Source of the DNA: Lotus japonicus
Lineage: Eukaryota; Streptophyta; Magnoliopsida; Fabales; Fabaceae
DNA: 64,000 bases
NCBI RefSeq assembly: GCF_012489685.1
Contig: NC_080041.1
Location: 23,604,780-23,668,779 of the forward strand
Direction: 5' to 3'
Position numbers and translations under genes: made by a program. Position 1 is the stretch's first letter. The number at the start of each line of letters is the position of its first letter. The notes below the pieces were generated by a model that saw only the letters and a list, made by a program, of their open reading frames with translations, searched no databases and had not been told where the DNA came from. Shown here one piece after another: positions 12,193 through 30,124 of the stretch.

Positions 12193-12400
12193 AGGAGTAG
12201 CTCAGTTAGCAATGCGGGTTAAGTGTGTGGGAAGAGCTCTCGGGTTCGATTCTCACACAATACACTATGGGGGAAGGAGGGATGTAGAGTCTTAATTGTG
12301 ACTAAATCTCGAATCTGACGCACCCAAATGACACAAATGTTCGTTTATCTCTCACCCAAATATACACTAAGTGAGTCGCGATCTAGATCTATGAATTTCA
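12193..12400 (+). mobile_element. tRNA-derived SINE-like sequence
   Basis: GAGTAGCTCAGTTAGCAATG (about 12199-12218) fits a tRNA A box and GGTTCGATTC (12242-12251) fits a B box, with spacing like an RNA polymerase III promoter. The arms do not fold into a proper tRNA acceptor stem and the sequence continues into a non-tRNA body (AATCTCGAATCTGACGCACC). This points to a SINE, not a tRNA gene. No clear duplication was found, so the ends are approximate. Nothing else was recognised between 12400 and 12820. Confidence 0.5.
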
Positions 12401-12819
12401 AATATATAGTTGTCAATGATTTTAATAATTAGTTTTAAATGACAATATTTAAGGAAAATCATAAAAGTGATTTTCATTGTGTGCTTTTGGTAATTTATGG
12501 GGTAGACTGGGGAGTTTGGAAGCCTTGTGTCTCTAGGAACAAATGAGAAGGTGATTCAAGGCTGTGCTAGGTACCTTTTTCACCTCGTCATTTCTTCTTC
12601 AGGAACGGAGTCAGGTCTCTACCTTCTTATCTTACTTACTTGTATCTATCTGCCAGATATTGTTCTTGTCTTGATTTACTGATTTATTTATCTTCTATGA
12701 ATGCATGGGCATTCTGTATAGTGCAGTAGCGCTCACATTTTTTTTTTGCTTCCTCTTTCACTTGAATTTAATAAAATCCTAAATATACATCGACGTTGCC
12801 TGCCTTTTTTATTTCAAGC

Positions 12820-13240
12820 TTGGGAAATGGTTGCTTGTCAATCAACATCTGTTTCCCTTATCGGGAAACTGAAGCAAGCCTCCATCCCCGAAAAAGGGAA
12901 GATGCTCCTGTAGGTAGGAGCTACTTCACTTTCTTCGACGCTCCCTTCGAAATGATATCCAAAGATTCCCTGTAACAGGCGGAGGAGCATCTTAGAAGGA
13001 CCCACTCGACGAGGTATGAGGCGTCTAAGGATTCGGTCTAACTTCATATGGTTTTGCGTTTATTGTTCTTTTATGCTGCTTTTGTTCTTTTATTTGGATC
13101 ATCATTATCATGGCGTAAGACCTATTTGCGTTGTATTGTGTTCTTTGTCAAAAGAAATTGTTTCTCGACTCCCTTTCATTCAATCAAAATATATAGCATA
13201 AACTATTCTTGTAAATATGAGTTTTTTAATGTATAAATGG
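12820..13240. other. Higher-GC insert of possible organellar origin
   Basis: The composition changes abruptly from about 12830 to 13030 to a style reminiscent of plant mitochondrial DNA (for example CCGAAAAAGGGAAGATGCTC and GGAGGAGCATCTTAGAAGGA). A 69-codon open frame on the minus strand (12838-13047) has no family I know. I infer a possible nuclear copy of mitochondrial DNA but cannot name the source. 13240-14340 includes a 101-codon plus-strand frame (13278-13583) without recognisable domains and otherwise nothing. Confidence 0.3.
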
Positions 13241-14348
13241 GGCTAAACGCCCAAAGCAAGAAGACTTCAAACCTCTCGTGCAGTGGGTAGAGGCACAATC
13301 ATACAACCCATGTAGGCACAGAGGTGGGATAAAACCAGTTTCATCCTACTATTCTGCTTTCAAGCTTGTTGCGGTTGGAGGTAGCTTCATTTCTCTTTCT
13401 GAGTATGAGAAATTCCTCAACAGCAAAGTGTTCATTTTTTTTTCATCAGGTTCTCAAAAATACATAAGCAACCCTCTAAAAGCTACACCATGCTTAGCAA
13501 GAGCATCAACAACAATTTACCATCTTCTCGCACTGGTCACTGTTTTGAAAGTGACTTATATTAATATTTTTTTCCTAAATTAACCCTATTGATAAGTAGA
13601 AGAGTTTATTGGTAAGTGTTGGATAATAAAATATGACGCTTTAATAAGTGTGAAGGGTAGATTTGAAAAACACAAGTTCTTTTTTTGAAAAAAAAATGGT
13701 TTAATATTAAAGGGGATTACTTCTTATCGCTGTTTAGTGTTTGCACATTTTAAACATTTTTTTCAAAATCAGCCTTACAATGATTTCTTCCCCCTCTAAC
13801 TGAAAGCTTCCGACTTTCCTCTTTCATATGAGGAATACTTGGGTAAACAAATGGGTTAGAATTAGGAATTTGAAAGAAATCAGACTTTCAAGATAAAATA
13901 TAATTCATGTGCATCAGCATTGCACACAAATAGCACCGATCATCAACAGAGCAGACCTTCTAAACAGACTGAAGGGGCTGAATTCAGCATGAAAATCGGG
14001 CTGAATTCAGGTTTGGAGGCTTCTTCAGAATGAATACAAGTCCACCCCTTCACATCATTTAAGAAATTGAGCGAAATGAAGTTTGCTAAATAGAATGGAA
14101 TCTGGATATTCCAATTGCATGACAGAAATTTCAGTGTCGTTAAGAAAATAGGCAATTCAAAAACAAGTACAAATGGAAGGACAAACTAAAACAGCCCAAT
14201 GCATCCATAATCCATAATTCATCACAAAGACCACGAATGCCTAAAATCTCAGTAGCATTGAGATTAGCAATCAGCACCTTCTCCCTTTAAATACATCATA
14301 AAAGAGAAGTTCCATAATTAATTTTGCAGAATAATAGGTTTACTGCTG

Positions 14349-16256
<1,908 letters not shown>

Positions 16257-16611
16257 TGCGAGATCTAACGGAATGGATCGGAGAGAGAGAGGGTGGGAGT
16301 TTAGAGAGAGAATGAGAATGGAAATAATGAGAGAGCGGTTTTGGGTTAACTTAAAGTAGTAGTGCTAATTTTGTTTGTGGGGAAACCGAAAGGGTGGGAT
16401 TGGATGGTGGTGTGGTGTGATTCTTGTGTTTGTGACACCCACGCACAATGTGGACCTTTGGATCCCATTCCTGGGGACAAAAATAACCAATTCCTTTTCT
16501 TTTTCTACTGTATTTTCTATTTTTGTATACAAAAGAATTCTTGTTAACCAGGTGGATTTCTACTCAAAACAACTATTAAAATATAAATATACTGTTAATA
16601 AAAATATAATA

Positions 16612-17175
16612 TGTCCGTTCCTAATTATAAGACTTCTTAGAATTTTTTTCCCCTTAATATAAGACACTATAATAATTTCAAGAAAACGTTATTATTATTT
16701 TTTCATATTTACCCATTGTATTTAATAAGAGAAAGTAAGATAATTACCTCCATTCCTTATTAACTGTCAACTTTGAAGAAAAAAAAAAGTATTCATATAT
16801 ATTTGTCAACTTAGAGTTCCAAGAAAGCATTAAATGATGTTTTTCAAAGAAATGACATTACAAGAACCATAAATGAGGAAAGATAAAATGCAATTGCAAG
16901 GGTAAAATAGGAAAAAAAAAATCAAGAAAATTAACAAAATTGATTGCACTCGTTTATATATGTATTTCTTCTCACTCTTGACAATTATATAGGAACAGAG
17001 GTAGTAGTTAAATAGTACATGTAATACAATGATGAAAGAGATAAGGGTAAATATGGAAGGTTGTAAAAAAAATTTAAAATCAATTCATTAATTAGTCTTA
17101 TTACCCTTCAATGTATATTTTTTCTTAATAAGCGTAATTATCCCAATGGGTCTTATAATTATGAACGGATGGTGT
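16612..17175. mobile_element. Stowaway-like MITE with a second Stowaway-like MITE nested inside
   Basis: CCGTTCCTAATTATAAGAC at about 16615 is matched in inverted orientation by GTCTTATAATTATGAACGG at about 17150-17168, the common Stowaway terminal sequence. Inside, ACCTCCATTCCTTATTAA (about 16747) and its inverted partner near 16990-17006 (ATAGGAACAGAGGTAGT) delimit a second element of about 260 bp. Both lie in the shared upstream region of the 14-3-3 gene. TA duplications are plausible but not clean. Confidence 0.65.
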
Positions 17176-18600
17176 ATTTTCATTAGATATTTATTTATTT
17201 TTAACAATAAAGGTAGAACGGAAATAGCAAAAACACACCTAGGATCTAGACTATCGAACATGACGTTAGTGACATGTTTTGAAACATATCACACTTTATC
17301 TTTTAAACAAATTGTTTGATGTTTTGATTCTCAATTCTTGCGAATAAAAAAAAAACTCTTTCGTTAATGTAAGCGTTAACAAGACACGAGCATCTCAAAT
17401 TCCGGAGAAGACTAAAATCAAGCGGAGGCTCACTCACAAGTAGGGTTGTAGAAGTGTCAGGAATCTTTTTGATAAGAGGTTTTTATCAATTGAGATTTTA
17501 CCGGATAAAGGGAGATTCGAGCTATTAGCAATGAGTTAGATATTAATCTTTAATCTCATTTTCATATATTTTTCTTTATATTTTTCTGCATTTTTTATTA
17601 TATTACAAATCATATCACTTATTTTTCTTGAGATGGAAATGGGACATGAAAATAACATTATTCATTTATTATTCTAAGTTGGGTTTGGCTTTTTATTAAT
17701 TGTTATTGTATATTTTGATCTTTCTGAGAGCTTTTTTAATTAAAATATTATTGATACTTAGAGAGAGAAAGAGAAGTAGTAGCTGGCAAGCACGGGAGTT
17801 TTGATTTTGTTTGGCGGAAAAGTGTGGCTCACGCGCACTCCCATGGTGCTTGGACGGTGGGGGTATCATGGTGTTGGATGGACGTCATCATATTCCTCCA
17901 GATTGAAATTTGAAATATGCGTGGCATTTCCAATGGAGGGATTTGGATTGTTGTGGGCTATTTCTACGGTTTTGGTGCGAGCTTGGAAAATATGATTGAA
18001 GTTGGATACGGCTAAAATCACTTGAAATTGAAGCCACTATAAGTTGCTTTCGGGAATCTATAATTCAATAATTGATTTTTGACAGTCTTAATCAAACTTA
18101 TAATAACCTTATTAATAGCCTTGATCTGGTCCTTTGGTTTGGGCATAATAATCAGTAAAGTATGATCAGTTATGAAGTCAGCCACTCCTTGGCCTTTCAA
18201 TCTTTCATTGGCAGTATTGCAAAGAAAACTCAGTTAGAGCTAAAGCTTATTTACCAACTATCATGCAAGATATGTTTAGACTACATATGTTTTATTATAT
18301 CAAAGTGGGAGATTACAAAGAACTCAAAAGGCTTGATGTAGGGAAATATCAGGAAAGTGAATGTTTTGTCACACCAATGTCATATTGGCACAAAACTTGG
18401 TAACAGCTAAACACTCTTTTAGTTGTATAATTTAAATTTAAATTTAAATGCCATAAATATCTCAAAGTACACTACACACTAGAACTTATAAGAGGAAATT
18501 CAACACTCCAGATTCAGATGGCAGTTCATCATGAAACCAAACAAAACTTTTCATCATTCTCTTACCAGATATGTACAAAAATTCATATTTTTCTCGTTAT
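17176..18600. other. Intergenic; weak retrotransposon remnant near 18140-18210
   Basis: No gene was recognised. On the minus strand around 18140-18210 the frame reads RLKGQGVADFITDH, which resembles the KGQAVADFLA motif at the start of the RNase H region of LTR-retrotransposon polyproteins. The match is short and the rest of the frame (18018-18200) is not convincing. The 64-codon frame at 17801-17995 has no family signature. Confidence 0.35.
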
Positions 18601-18602
18601 GA

Positions 18603-22735
<4,133 letters not shown>

Positions 22736-22739
22736 CCCT

Positions 22740-24115
22740 CTTATTGCTACATTTAAACAGTATTAAGCATTGTTAAAAAACATGAAAAAAAAGCATTAAC
22801 TTTTCGTGCTAAGGTAGTAATAACATGTCAGAATTCAGAAAACATTCAGAAGGGGAGGGGTGTCCTCGAAACCCTGTTTACTAACATTGTTTGGCAAATA
22901 AAAGGAAACAGGTGGTAGGTAGCCTTGCGTGAACCTAAGGAGCAGATGAAGATAGAGGAAGCTAGAAAAACAAGGGTACTCACAGCTGAACAGAGAGAGA
23001 GAGAGAGAGAGCAGTGTGACTGGAGTTTGAACCAGTTTTAAAGCTGGTTTTGAACTTGTTTTTATTCCCGAATTGGTTTATAAAACAAATTTCAAAAGTT
23101 TTCCCTCACCCTAAATTTTTTTAATGGGAAATGGGAAAAAATGGTTTGGAGCCAGTTTTAAACTTGTTTAGAGCTTAAAAACTAGTTTGAAGGGAAAAAC
23201 CAGTTCAGAACCACTTTTGAAATGAAATGTGTCCAATTTTATCAACCAATCAAACAACTACAAAATCCAAAAGCTTACACTATGTTACCCAGCTAGAATA
23301 TCAACCTATTAATCGAAAAAGCTTATCTGTACATATGAATCAATTAATTAATTTCAGTAGAACATCATAAAAGTAGGCTTCTTCATAGTAACTTACAAAA
23401 TATAATATACTGATCATTTACCAGGCCAAAGTGTTAACTTTTTAAAATTTATAAATAAGAAATAGGTTGAAAATGAAAATTACAAATCTTTACAGCACCC
23501 AGATTGAATTTGCAAACTCCATCCATTCTTTAATCTTAATATCAGCATCAAAATTGCTTTAAACAACTTAACAAAGACTTGTACCTTCAAACCTATTAGG
23601 TGGTTAAATACAGGATCAAGCCAGAGAAGCCAATCCACAACACCCTCAAAAGTATATAAATCAGCGCAAAATACAGCAACAGACCAACAACCACACTTGA
23701 AGTTACTATAAACAGATACATTAAAAAGGAGTGGCATAACTCGGACAAGTCCACATGCAGTGAATCAAAGCAACACTATAGAAAACCATGCCTTTGAAGA
23801 AACTGTAAGGGTCTAAGAGACCAAATAGAGGACAAACACAACGCAGGTCATTCCAAGAAAACTCCAAACATAATGCAACAACAGTCAAACATCCAACAAC
23901 AGTCATTTTTTTCTAAGTCAACTGTTTTGCTTCTAGCCGAACTGATTTTCGTTTTCATAGCTTTCTTCCATCATCTTCAAATAAAGACAGTCCTTCTCTG
24001 AAGAAAGAAATTACTCATTTTTTCATCCCATGCATATCGTACCCTACGATTATCAATGAAGAAAAGTTGTTAACCGCTTATAAATTCCTTTTCCTGATTT
24101 ACCGTCTGTCAAAGC
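22740..24115. repeat. Tandem duplication upstream of AAK6, unit B
   Basis: This is the counterpart of unit A, in the same orientation and somewhat shorter because of deletions. It retains the GTACTCACAGCTGAACAGAG junction that in unit A looks like the exon/donor of the AAK6 5' UTR on the minus strand, so the duplication may include an alternative 5' leader or promoter. The flanking 24116-25090 has no recognised gene. A stretch at 24640-24720 contains short ATG-bearing leader-like sequence on the minus strand but nothing convincing. Confidence 0.85.
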
Positions 24116-25330
24116 TTACACAGTTTAAACCTAACCCAGCTTCTATTGAAAAAGAATTGGCAAGAGAGCGATAGACAGGTAAAAAAATCACATTCAACTT
24201 TTGAGGGTGCTAGATAGATAAGACTAGGAGGAGGTACTCATGAAAAGTTATTTAGCAAATTCAAACTGAAACTGAAGACTGAAGAGTGGGGAAATCAATC
24301 TTATCAAACAACACTAAAGCAAAGAATCTCAGGTAACAAGCTCTAGAAATCAGAATTCCTGCTATAGAACAGTACCACAACATAACAATATATTTTGCAT
24401 GCAGCATATTTGAAAGAGCAATAATTTAAGCATATAGAGCACATACAGAGTTTCTCGTTAATTTGAAATTGAAAAAGCATTGAATGAAGATTAATCACAT
24501 ATCAGAGTTCAATTCATGAACTAAGAAATAGGTCACAGTTCAGTGACCACATAAAAAACATTACACATATCATAGTAATAGGGACAGATTCATGAAGACA
24601 GAGAGTAAAAGAAAGAAGGTACCGCTAAAGGGTATGCCAGAGGAGGCAACAATGCAGCCACAACTTTGTTTTCAAGCAAAAACACAGTAAAACCCCATCG
24701 CTAGTTTCCCGGAGAAAATAATCATCGCCTCTGTTTTTTGTTAAACCCATCAATTCATCCAAATGTAAAAAGTGGGCTGCCGCTAGTGGGCTGACACGAA
24801 CCCGAGTTCACGTTGGCTTTGATTTTTTCTTTTTATTTATTTTAATTTTGTATTAAATTTTAATATGAAAACATAATAGAATTTTTATTAGTTGTAAATT
24901 GTAAATTGTAATCTATTTTCATGTGTTCCATTTCTTTATGTGAAAGGAAAATATATTTTAGCCTAAATTTTTAGAATTTTAAAAATATAATGCCTCATAG
25001 ATAGTCAAATTTGTTTAGCTGAGGGCTAAGCTGGTAAATTAGTAGTATGTTTCCCAACCCAACTCTGCTTGAAATATGTTTATAAACTCAGGTATCATTT
25101 ACTGTGCACAACTTTTTTCTTGTATAAGGTTGCACAACCCTAGAAATACTTACTATAGCAGATGCTTCTGGTCTTTTTCATTTAAAAATAAATACAAATA
25201 TATTTTCAGTTTTAGCCCATATGTAACATAAATCATGATTTTCACCACATACTTCATCTAATTCATTCTTTCCCCTATCGTTTATGAAATCCACAAATGG
25301 CCCTGGACACGAGATATAATTGAGAGCTGG

Positions 25331-25557
25331 ATTTGTCACCCCAACCATTAGATTTCACACCCCCTATTTTCGGATTTTCAAGTTCCGAATTATTTCGGAA
25401 TCTTAGATTCCGAAATTAATTCGTGATTTGTAGTGCAAAATACATGTAACACCCCACTTTTGAGTGAAAAAATGCTTCGGAAACCTTATTTCCGAAATAT
25501 TTCGGAAACTAAGTTTCCGTAAGTGGGGTGACATTTCTAATGAGTGGGGTGTCAAAT
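25331..25557. mobile_element. MITE with TTCCGAA-type stem, nested in MULE
   Basis: ATTTGTCACCCCAACCATTA at 25331 is inverted, with differences, as the GGGGTGTCAAAT-containing right end at about 25523-25557. The interior is a series of nested TTCCGAAAT/ATTTCGGAA palindromes. It could fold into a near-complete hairpin. The superfamily is unclear. Confidence 0.7.
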
Positions 25558-26188
25558 CTAATGATCGATATAATTTCATAGTTTAACGCGTGAACACAAC
25601 AGTTCCTAATCTAAGCTTCATCATACAAAGCATAAGCCAAAATCCATGATTACATTCTATTAGCCAAATAGTGAATCTTAGGTCAAATATCAACACACAC
25701 TAATCTACATTCCCCTCAGTAGATTTTACAAAGTATTTGGACAATTGAAAAGAAAAATTAAAACTGGAATTATGACTTAGGGAAACAGATAAACTTTGCA
25801 ATAATCATTTGATCCAGATAGGAAAAGCCAACCCCTTTTGATGCTGAATCGGTGGAAAGGTCCCTCTCTTTTTTTTCTAAAAAAAGACTCGCCGGAGAAG
25901 ATGGCCGGGTCGACGGCGGCGATAGTGGACAAACATCAAATTGGTTGAGGGCTTTTGACCTTCTCGCAGCGAGGATCATCGTGGTGCCCCTGGTTTCTCC
26001 ATTGGCGGCCGGATTTGGCCGGAAACCAGGAGAGAAGTTGGCGTCGTAGTTCCGTCTCTGTTTCTCGTTGTTTACATTTCTATTCTGTCGTGGTTGTGGC
26101 CAGCAATGGTGGTTGTTGTCGAGAAGAAGGAGGAAGTGATGTGAGGAAGAAGATAAAAAGATGAGGGTGAGTGGGGATTTGGGTTTGG

Positions 26189-26421
26189 CACCCCACCTAT
26201 TGGGTTTGGCACCCCATGTATTCAATACGGAAATTTAATTTCCGTTTTCAAAAAGGAATTTAAAATTCCGATTTGTTTTTTATATGCAATGAACGGTTGA
26301 AAATGTGCCACATATGCTAAAATACATAACGGTTTTTTAATTTCCGTTTTTTTCGTATTAAAATCGGAATTTAAATTCCCGTTTTTAATAAAGTGGGGTG
26401 CGAAACCCAATAGGTGGGGTG
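26189..26421. mobile_element. Second MITE of the CACCCCACC type, nested in MULE
   Basis: The ends CACCCCACCTATTGGGTTT (26189) and AAACCCAATAGGTGGGGTG (to 26421) are perfect inverted repeats. The inner arms contain inverted GGAATTTAAATT/CCGTTTTT motifs. The terminal CACCCCA and the CCGAAAT-like stem motifs resemble those of the MITE at 25331, suggesting one family. The left end also shows a partial direct duplication (GGGTTTGGCACCCCA twice). Confidence 0.75.
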
Positions 26422-26901
26422 ATGAAAGATGGTAGTGAGAAAGAGAGGCTCGGGGTAAAACATGTTAATATCAATAGATTTGGGGAAGTTATATATTTTT
26501 AACAACTAGTGGGCCAGAACATAATTTAGTAAAATAAAAATAAATCAAAATGAAATAACCGGAGAGGGAACCTGCAATAGTAAGTATTTCCAGGGTTGTG
26601 CAACCTTACACAAGAAAAAAGTTGTGCACAGTAAATGAACTCATAAACTCACTTGAATGGGTGTGATAGTACTAAATTGGTACCTAGATTTTATTTATTT
26701 ATTAAAATTTTAAATTTTATTTTAACATGTTTTTTTGTACATCGGAAATATAAATTACACCTCCAGTTATTGATCATTAGACTTTCTCCTACTCAACCCA
26801 TATGTCATCCGGCTCTTACCACTTGAACTATTCTTCAAGGACATATTAAAGTAGAGAACAAAAAGATAATAAATAAATAAAATAATAAATACCTCGATCA
26901 T

Positions 26902-27665
26902 GTGTTTAGGGGCTGCGCAAGGTCTCGACAATTATGGTATCATTTTGGAACGCTCCTTCCATCCCTCTCGGACGTGGAACTGTTCCAATCATGGTTCAGG
27001 AGGCTCATCTTGCAACCAGGGCATATCCTAGCCATGGCGATGTTTTGGTGGGCATGGCGCTGGAGGAAGGCTAGTGTGTTCAGCCAGAATCCATGGCCGG
27101 TGAATTATGTTTTACGTCAGGTCCTGTTGGGTGTGACAATGTGGAAGCCTGGGTCGATGACTGCCCCCTACAAAACCCGCAAAGCACGGCGAAACAACAA
27201 CCTCAGCCCAACTCGATTCACGTTTTCGTGGACGACAGTTGGGATGTAGAAACGCTAAAATGGATTGTAGAGTGATTGTCAAGGATGCCTCTTGGGTTGT
27301 TGGGTGTCTGGGACGTCGAGTAGCCATGGAGTTGGTTCAACGTTTATGGCAGAAATCCTAGCACTCGAGCTTGGCCTTCAACATGGTTGGGAGCTTGGAT
27401 TTCGAAGGGTTGTTTGTTGTATACTTTGTCCAAATGTGGTGAGTGTGCTGCAATCAGATAGTGTTGTCGATCACTTCTGGGCGATGGAGGAGATAAATCG
27501 AGTCAGAAGCGTGTTGTAGTGGGAATGGCAAGTCATGGGTATACATATATCTCGGGATGGAAATACTGTTGCAGATAGGTTGGCCGCCAAGCGGCAAGGG
27601 ACGGTGTGCCTCAGCGTGTCTGGAGGCAACTGCCTTCAAGCTTGATCTCATCCTTGTTGCAGGAT
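26902..27665 (+). pseudogene. Degenerate LINE 3' fragment (zf-RVT / RNase H region)
   Basis: The first frame (26902-27150) reads CARSRQLWYHFGTLLPSL, similar to the zinc-binding reverse-transcriptase tail of plant L1-type LINEs. A second part (27343-27519) reads AEILALELGLQHGWELGFRR and LQSDSVVDHF, and 27530-27610 reads HISRDGNTVADRLAA, the core of the plant RVT_3 RNase H domain. The pieces are in different frames with stops between them. No reverse-transcriptase core is present. It compares with the much better preserved LINE at 44343-47336. 27670-28265 holds nothing recognised. Confidence 0.75.
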
Positions 27666-28270
27666 GCAGTAGAGTAGTTTGCTTGTGTTTTGCTGGTTTT
27701 GCTTTTTCTTCCTCATGTAACAAAAAAACTCTATAGTTCAAGTTTAATCGTTCTGTAACTTAAACATTGTTTATTTACTTACATACTATTCTTCCAATCA
27801 TGAGCTGACTTAAGTGTTGCAGTGTCTTTTGAAGACACATTCCTTGTCATGGATTGATATTTCCTTGCTGCACTCTCTACCTGTCTACCCCAATCACTAT
27901 CGTTCACCACCACCATTCACGCAAAGGAGTTTCTCTCAATTAATTTATGGAAAAACAATTTTCATCTTAGTTTATGTATTAATCTCATGTATCTCATTTT
28001 CTTTGTCATTTAAGAAATGTAATTAATATTTTATTTTTTATGAAAATTATTAGATTAATTAATTTCATGTTATACTCCTTATATTTAGATTAATTAATTT
28101 TTCCTATTTGCTTTCACTCTCGCATTGTTTCAAATATTTTCGCGTTGATTTTTCAGTGAAGATTCATTCTACTATACAGAAAATAATGAATACGAGTGTG
28201 TGAGAAGTGGAAGAAAATCATCTATCAATTAATGTATATAAATGAGATTATTACAAACTTATAAGTGATG

Positions 28271-28453
28271 ACCGATGAGTTTAATGGTTATTACACTGAC
28301 AACCAATCACAACATGGCATGTAGGTGGAATAATAACTTTCACCTTAAAATTTAATTAAAACAAGAATATATTTACTGATGTGGCAAAATTCAATTAGGT
28401 CACTATATAAACAATGTTTGTACTGACAGTGCACACACATTAAATTCATCGGT
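28271..28453. mobile_element. MITE with ACCGATGA(G/A)TTTAA ends
   Basis: ACCGATGAGTTTAATGGTTA at the left is inverted at the right as CATTAAATTCATCGGT, enclosing about 180 bp with a TGATGTGGCA core. Related sequence occurs at 62085-62235. No coding capacity. The duplication at its ends is ambiguous because the flanks are themselves palindromic. Confidence 0.6.
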
Positions 28454-28722
28454 GATTTGCAATTGACAAAATTTTGTTGTGGGGCACATGAATAAGACAT
28501 GTAAGGATAAAACATTCTCTACCATTTGGCAAGAGGGAGAATAAATAAACACATTAACTCATCAAGGACATAAAACTAATTAAAGTACAAATAATCTACA
28601 TCTTTTCTTTATATATTTCTCAAATAGAACATTAATAATGAAATAATATGGGGGAAAATGGTGAAAAATCGTTTTCAAATTTTTGCAATATTTTTTGTTT
28701 TTATAATGGAAGGGGCTAGAGG

Positions 28723-30124
28723 CGGGGGCGGATCCAGACCTTATATATCTGTGTGGCTAAACATAAAAGAAATTATAAACTAAAATATATTAAAAATATT
28801 TTTTTCAAAAATGATAAATGTTATAGATTAAACCATGAGAGAAAGTTTCTCATAAAAATATAAGAGTTTACAGTCTAAGAAGGACTAGGCTTACAACGAA
28901 ATATAACAAAAGAAACTAAGTGAAAACAACAATACATTAAAGAAACAAGAACAATAAAACATGGAAAATGTATTGTATTAGATGACATGATGAGCACAAC
29001 AATTTGAGTGAACATTAATTTCATGATGGATATGAACAACAAACACAATATCAAATACATTCAGGAAAAGAATAAAATGAAAGCAACACACAATTGTGAG
29101 AGACTTGATTTTTTTTTTGATCAACTAAGGTCAGATACATTCAGGTCTGTGTACTAGGTGTGCTTGTTGAGAATTCAAGTGCGGAGTTGGAGTCCCACAT
29201 TGGTTAAGTGTGGGTGAGGAGAAGACTTTATAAGAGATGTGACCCATAAACCTAATGACTTAAGGTTTTGGGTTAAGATGTGGCGTCGAGATCTCTTGGT
29301 GTCTTGCTCCTCGGCCCATGAGCTCCCCTGTCTCCTCCAACAAGTGGTATCAGAGCCGATGGTTGTTGTAGCCATGGTTACGGCTCCTTGTGTCGAAAGT
29401 CTTCCTAGCGCTGTGGCTAGGCGGCGGGTTCCGTTGACGCGGTGAAGCGAACGACGGTGCAAGGGTGGATATGCTTCCGCGGAGGGGGGCCAAGATAATG
29501 TGGAGGTGACTCGCACTTGAGGGGGAGATTGTTGAGAATTCAAGTGCGGAGTTGGAGTCCCACATTGGTTAAGTGTGGGTGAGGAGAAGACTTTATAAGA
29601 GATGTGACTCATAAACCTAATGCCTTAAGGTTTTAGGTTAAGATGTGGCGTCCAGATTTCTTGGTGTCTTGCTCCTCGGCCCATGAGCTCCCCTGTCTCC
29701 TCCAACAATGCTCCAAACTCACTTATAGCAAGAAAGCACAGAACTGTGAAAAGCTAAAGAACAGAGCAACAATTTTGTTTTGCTTACACATACCTGTTAC
29801 CCACAAAACCAAACTCAAACAAAACTGCCTATACAAGAAAAAAAAAAAAGAAGAAAACTAACGAACACAAGTTTCAGTACAGATACAATTGCCTCACAAA
29901 CCAGGGTAAAATATTACACGCCTAAGATTGTGAATTAGATAATACAAGTTTCAACTCATAAACTAACACGTCTCACCTAAAATCTTAGACAACCACAAAG
30001 AGAGTGTGCGTGAGAGGGTTTTTCTTTTGTCTATATTTTTTTACTAATAGTTTGTCAAGCATATAATTTTTTTTTAAAAAAAAAAAAAAACTGGTGTGCC
30101 AGCCTTAATGTAGGTCCGTCCATG
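28723..30124. mobile_element. hAT-like non-autonomous element with near-perfect 8-bp TSD
   Basis: The left end CGGGGGCGGATCCAGACC and right end GGTCCGTCCATG are inverted and imperfect. The flanks are GCTAGAGG (28715-28722) and GCTAGAAG (30125-30132), seven of eight identical, as expected for an old hAT insertion. No transposase was found. It contains a complete TRIM at 29165-29707. 30133-30880 downstream has no recognised gene. Confidence 0.75.
29165..29707 (+). mobile_element. TRIM retrotransposon with 178-bp LTRs
   Basis: Two direct LTRs, 29165-29342 and 29530-29707, are each 178 bp, start TGTTGAG, end CCAACA and differ at about five positions. The primer site GTGGTATCAGAGCC follows the first LTR (29344) and the polypurine tract GAGGGGGAGAT precedes the second. 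The flank TGCT occurs on both sides (29161-29164 and 29709-29712; a 5-bp duplication with one mismatch at its first base). The internal region is only 187 bp and non-coding, so mobility depends on proteins from elsewhere. Confidence 0.92.

Larger units (their letters stand above)
25091..26642. mobile_element. MULE-like element with 9-bp TSD, carrying two MITEs and a GC-rich insert
   Basis: Terminal inverted repeats of about 70 bp share CATTTACTGTGCACAAC plus a TTGCACAACCCTAGAAATAC-type tract near both ends. The flanking 9-bp duplication ATAAACTCA is exact (25082-25090 and 26643-26651). Inside are two MITEs and, at about 25850-26160, a GC-rich segment with an open minus-strand frame of 151 codons (25770-26225). 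That frame has no domain I know. Abrupt GC-rich content inside AT-rich inverted repeats is typical of captured gene fragments (Pack-MULE), which is an inference. There is no transposase. Confidence 0.85.

Noticed and set aside
12193..12270. tRNA gene
   Set aside because: A and B boxes are present but no acceptor stem or proper anticodon arm can be paired; a SINE head is more likely.
29175..29612. 145-codon minus-strand frame
   Set aside because: It runs antisense through both LTRs and the interior of the TRIM; not expected to encode protein.
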